64,000 nt of DNA, taken from the NCBI GenBank assembly GCA_032622095.1, contig CP136061.1:1238001-1302000 (forward strand), read 5' to 3'. Position 1 is the stretch's first letter; every line of letters begins with the position of its first letter. The notes beneath the pieces are model-generated. The model ran no database searches, was not told the DNA's origin, and was given only the letters and a program-made list of their open reading frames with translations. A program made the position numbers and the translations under genes. This document shows positions 63,850 to 64,000 of the stretch, piece by piece. This DNA is from Siphonodentalium dalli (lineage: Eukaryota; Mollusca; Scaphopoda; Gadilida; Siphonodentaliidae).

Positions 63850-64000
63850 AGTAAATACACGTATACAGTAAATACACGTATACAGTAAATACACGTATAC
63901 AGTAAATACACGTATACAGTAAATACACGTATACAGTAAATACACGTATACAGTAAATACACGTATACAGTAAATACACGTATACAGTAAATACACGTAT
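63850..64000. repeat. Run of 9 C11 monomers reaching the window end
   Basis: Nine consecutive C11 units, the last cut after 15 bases, reach the right edge. The run probably continues outside the window. Of about 35 monomers in the last 595 bp, 24 are C11, against about 6 of 35 in the first 600 bp. Confidence 0.9.

Larger units (their letters stand above)
1..64000. repeat. Satellite array of a 17-bp monomer, about 3,765 copies
   Basis: Every part of the window is a head-to-tail copy of AGTAAATACAGGTATAC or a near variant, always in the same orientation. Unit starts are at 1 modulo 17 up to 20656, 2 modulo 17 up to 61333, and 15 modulo 17 to the end. Position 3 is T or C; position 11 is G, A, C or occasionally T. 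The other positions change only in isolated copies. The monomer contains the palindrome GTATAC (positions 12-17) and a dyad ATAC-AN-GTAT (positions 6-15). No flanking sequence or interruption by another element is seen, so no stretch holds a gene. The type of array (satellite or very long minisatellite) and its eukaryotic origin are inferred from length and unit size. I do not recognise the monomer as a named family. Confidence 0.98.

Noticed and set aside
1-64000. CRISPR array
   Set aside because: The 17-bp units are directly adjacent with no spacers, and no cas genes are present.
1-64000. Telomeric repeat
   Set aside because: The unit has no G-rich/C-rich strand bias and does not match telomere repeats known to me, including the long units of budding yeasts. 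The heterogeneity and higher-order duplications also fit an internal satellite better.
1-64000. Plasmid replication iterons, which can be 17-22 bp
   Set aside because: Iterons occur in a handful of copies beside a replication-initiator gene. Here there are thousands of copies and no gene.
1-64000. CENP-B box, which is also 17 bp
   Set aside because: The monomer lacks the TTCG and CGGG core bases of the CENP-B box. The equal length is coincidence. A centromeric role cannot be shown or excluded from sequence alone.
1-64000. Promoters, terminators, tRNA, rRNA or mobile elements hidden in the array
   Set aside because: No segment departs from the 17-bp pattern by more than isolated substitutions, one 1-bp insertion and one 4-bp deletion, so there is no room for an embedded element.

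Overview
The whole 64-kb window is one uninterrupted satellite (long minisatellite) array. The repeat unit is a 17-bp monomer, AGTAAATACAGGTATAC on the plus strand (GTATACCTGTATTTACT on the minus strand), about 29% GC, in roughly 3,765 head-to-tail copies. There is no unique sequence, gene, RNA gene, mobile element or array boundary anywhere. Both window ends lie inside the array, so its true size is at least 64 kb. An array this long of one short unit points to a eukaryotic chromosome (pericentromeric, subtelomeric or other heterochromatin). Nothing in the sequence identifies the species.

Two monomer positions carry almost all the variation: position 3 (T or C) and position 11 (G, A or C, sometimes T). 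The other 15 positions are nearly invariant. Monomer phase can be followed across the whole window (unit starts are 1, then 2, then 15 modulo 17). The checked points are explained by only two length changes inside a monomer: a 1-bp insertion at 20646-20647 and a 4-bp deletion in the unit at 61321-61333. All other length variation is in whole monomers.

Rare private substitutions act as markers and show a mosaic of nested duplications. From left to right: 1-513 is repeated at 4540-5052. A 3-monomer period occurs at 2262-2448 and a 12-monomer tandem at 3643-4055. A complex of 1.5-2 kb blocks fills about 17.4-27.6 kb. Two tandem copies of a 4,386-bp (258-monomer) unit fill 29.2-38.0 kb. A diverged duplication of about 9 kb relates 38.2-47 kb to 53.6-61.5 kb. 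A 1,292-bp tandem at 42.9-45.6 kb and a 561-bp tandem at 46.3-47.2 kb are nested in the left-hand copy. The last 1.1 kb is dominated by the CpG-bearing C11 monomer.

The minus strand has no stop codon in the consensus in any frame. Because 17 is not a multiple of 3, all three frames read the same 17-codon cycle (YTCIYCIPVFTVYLYLL). This gives open frames up to 9,619 codons that are artefacts of the repeat, not genes. No genes work together here; the biology is that of a tandem array evolving by whole-monomer duplication and homogenisation.
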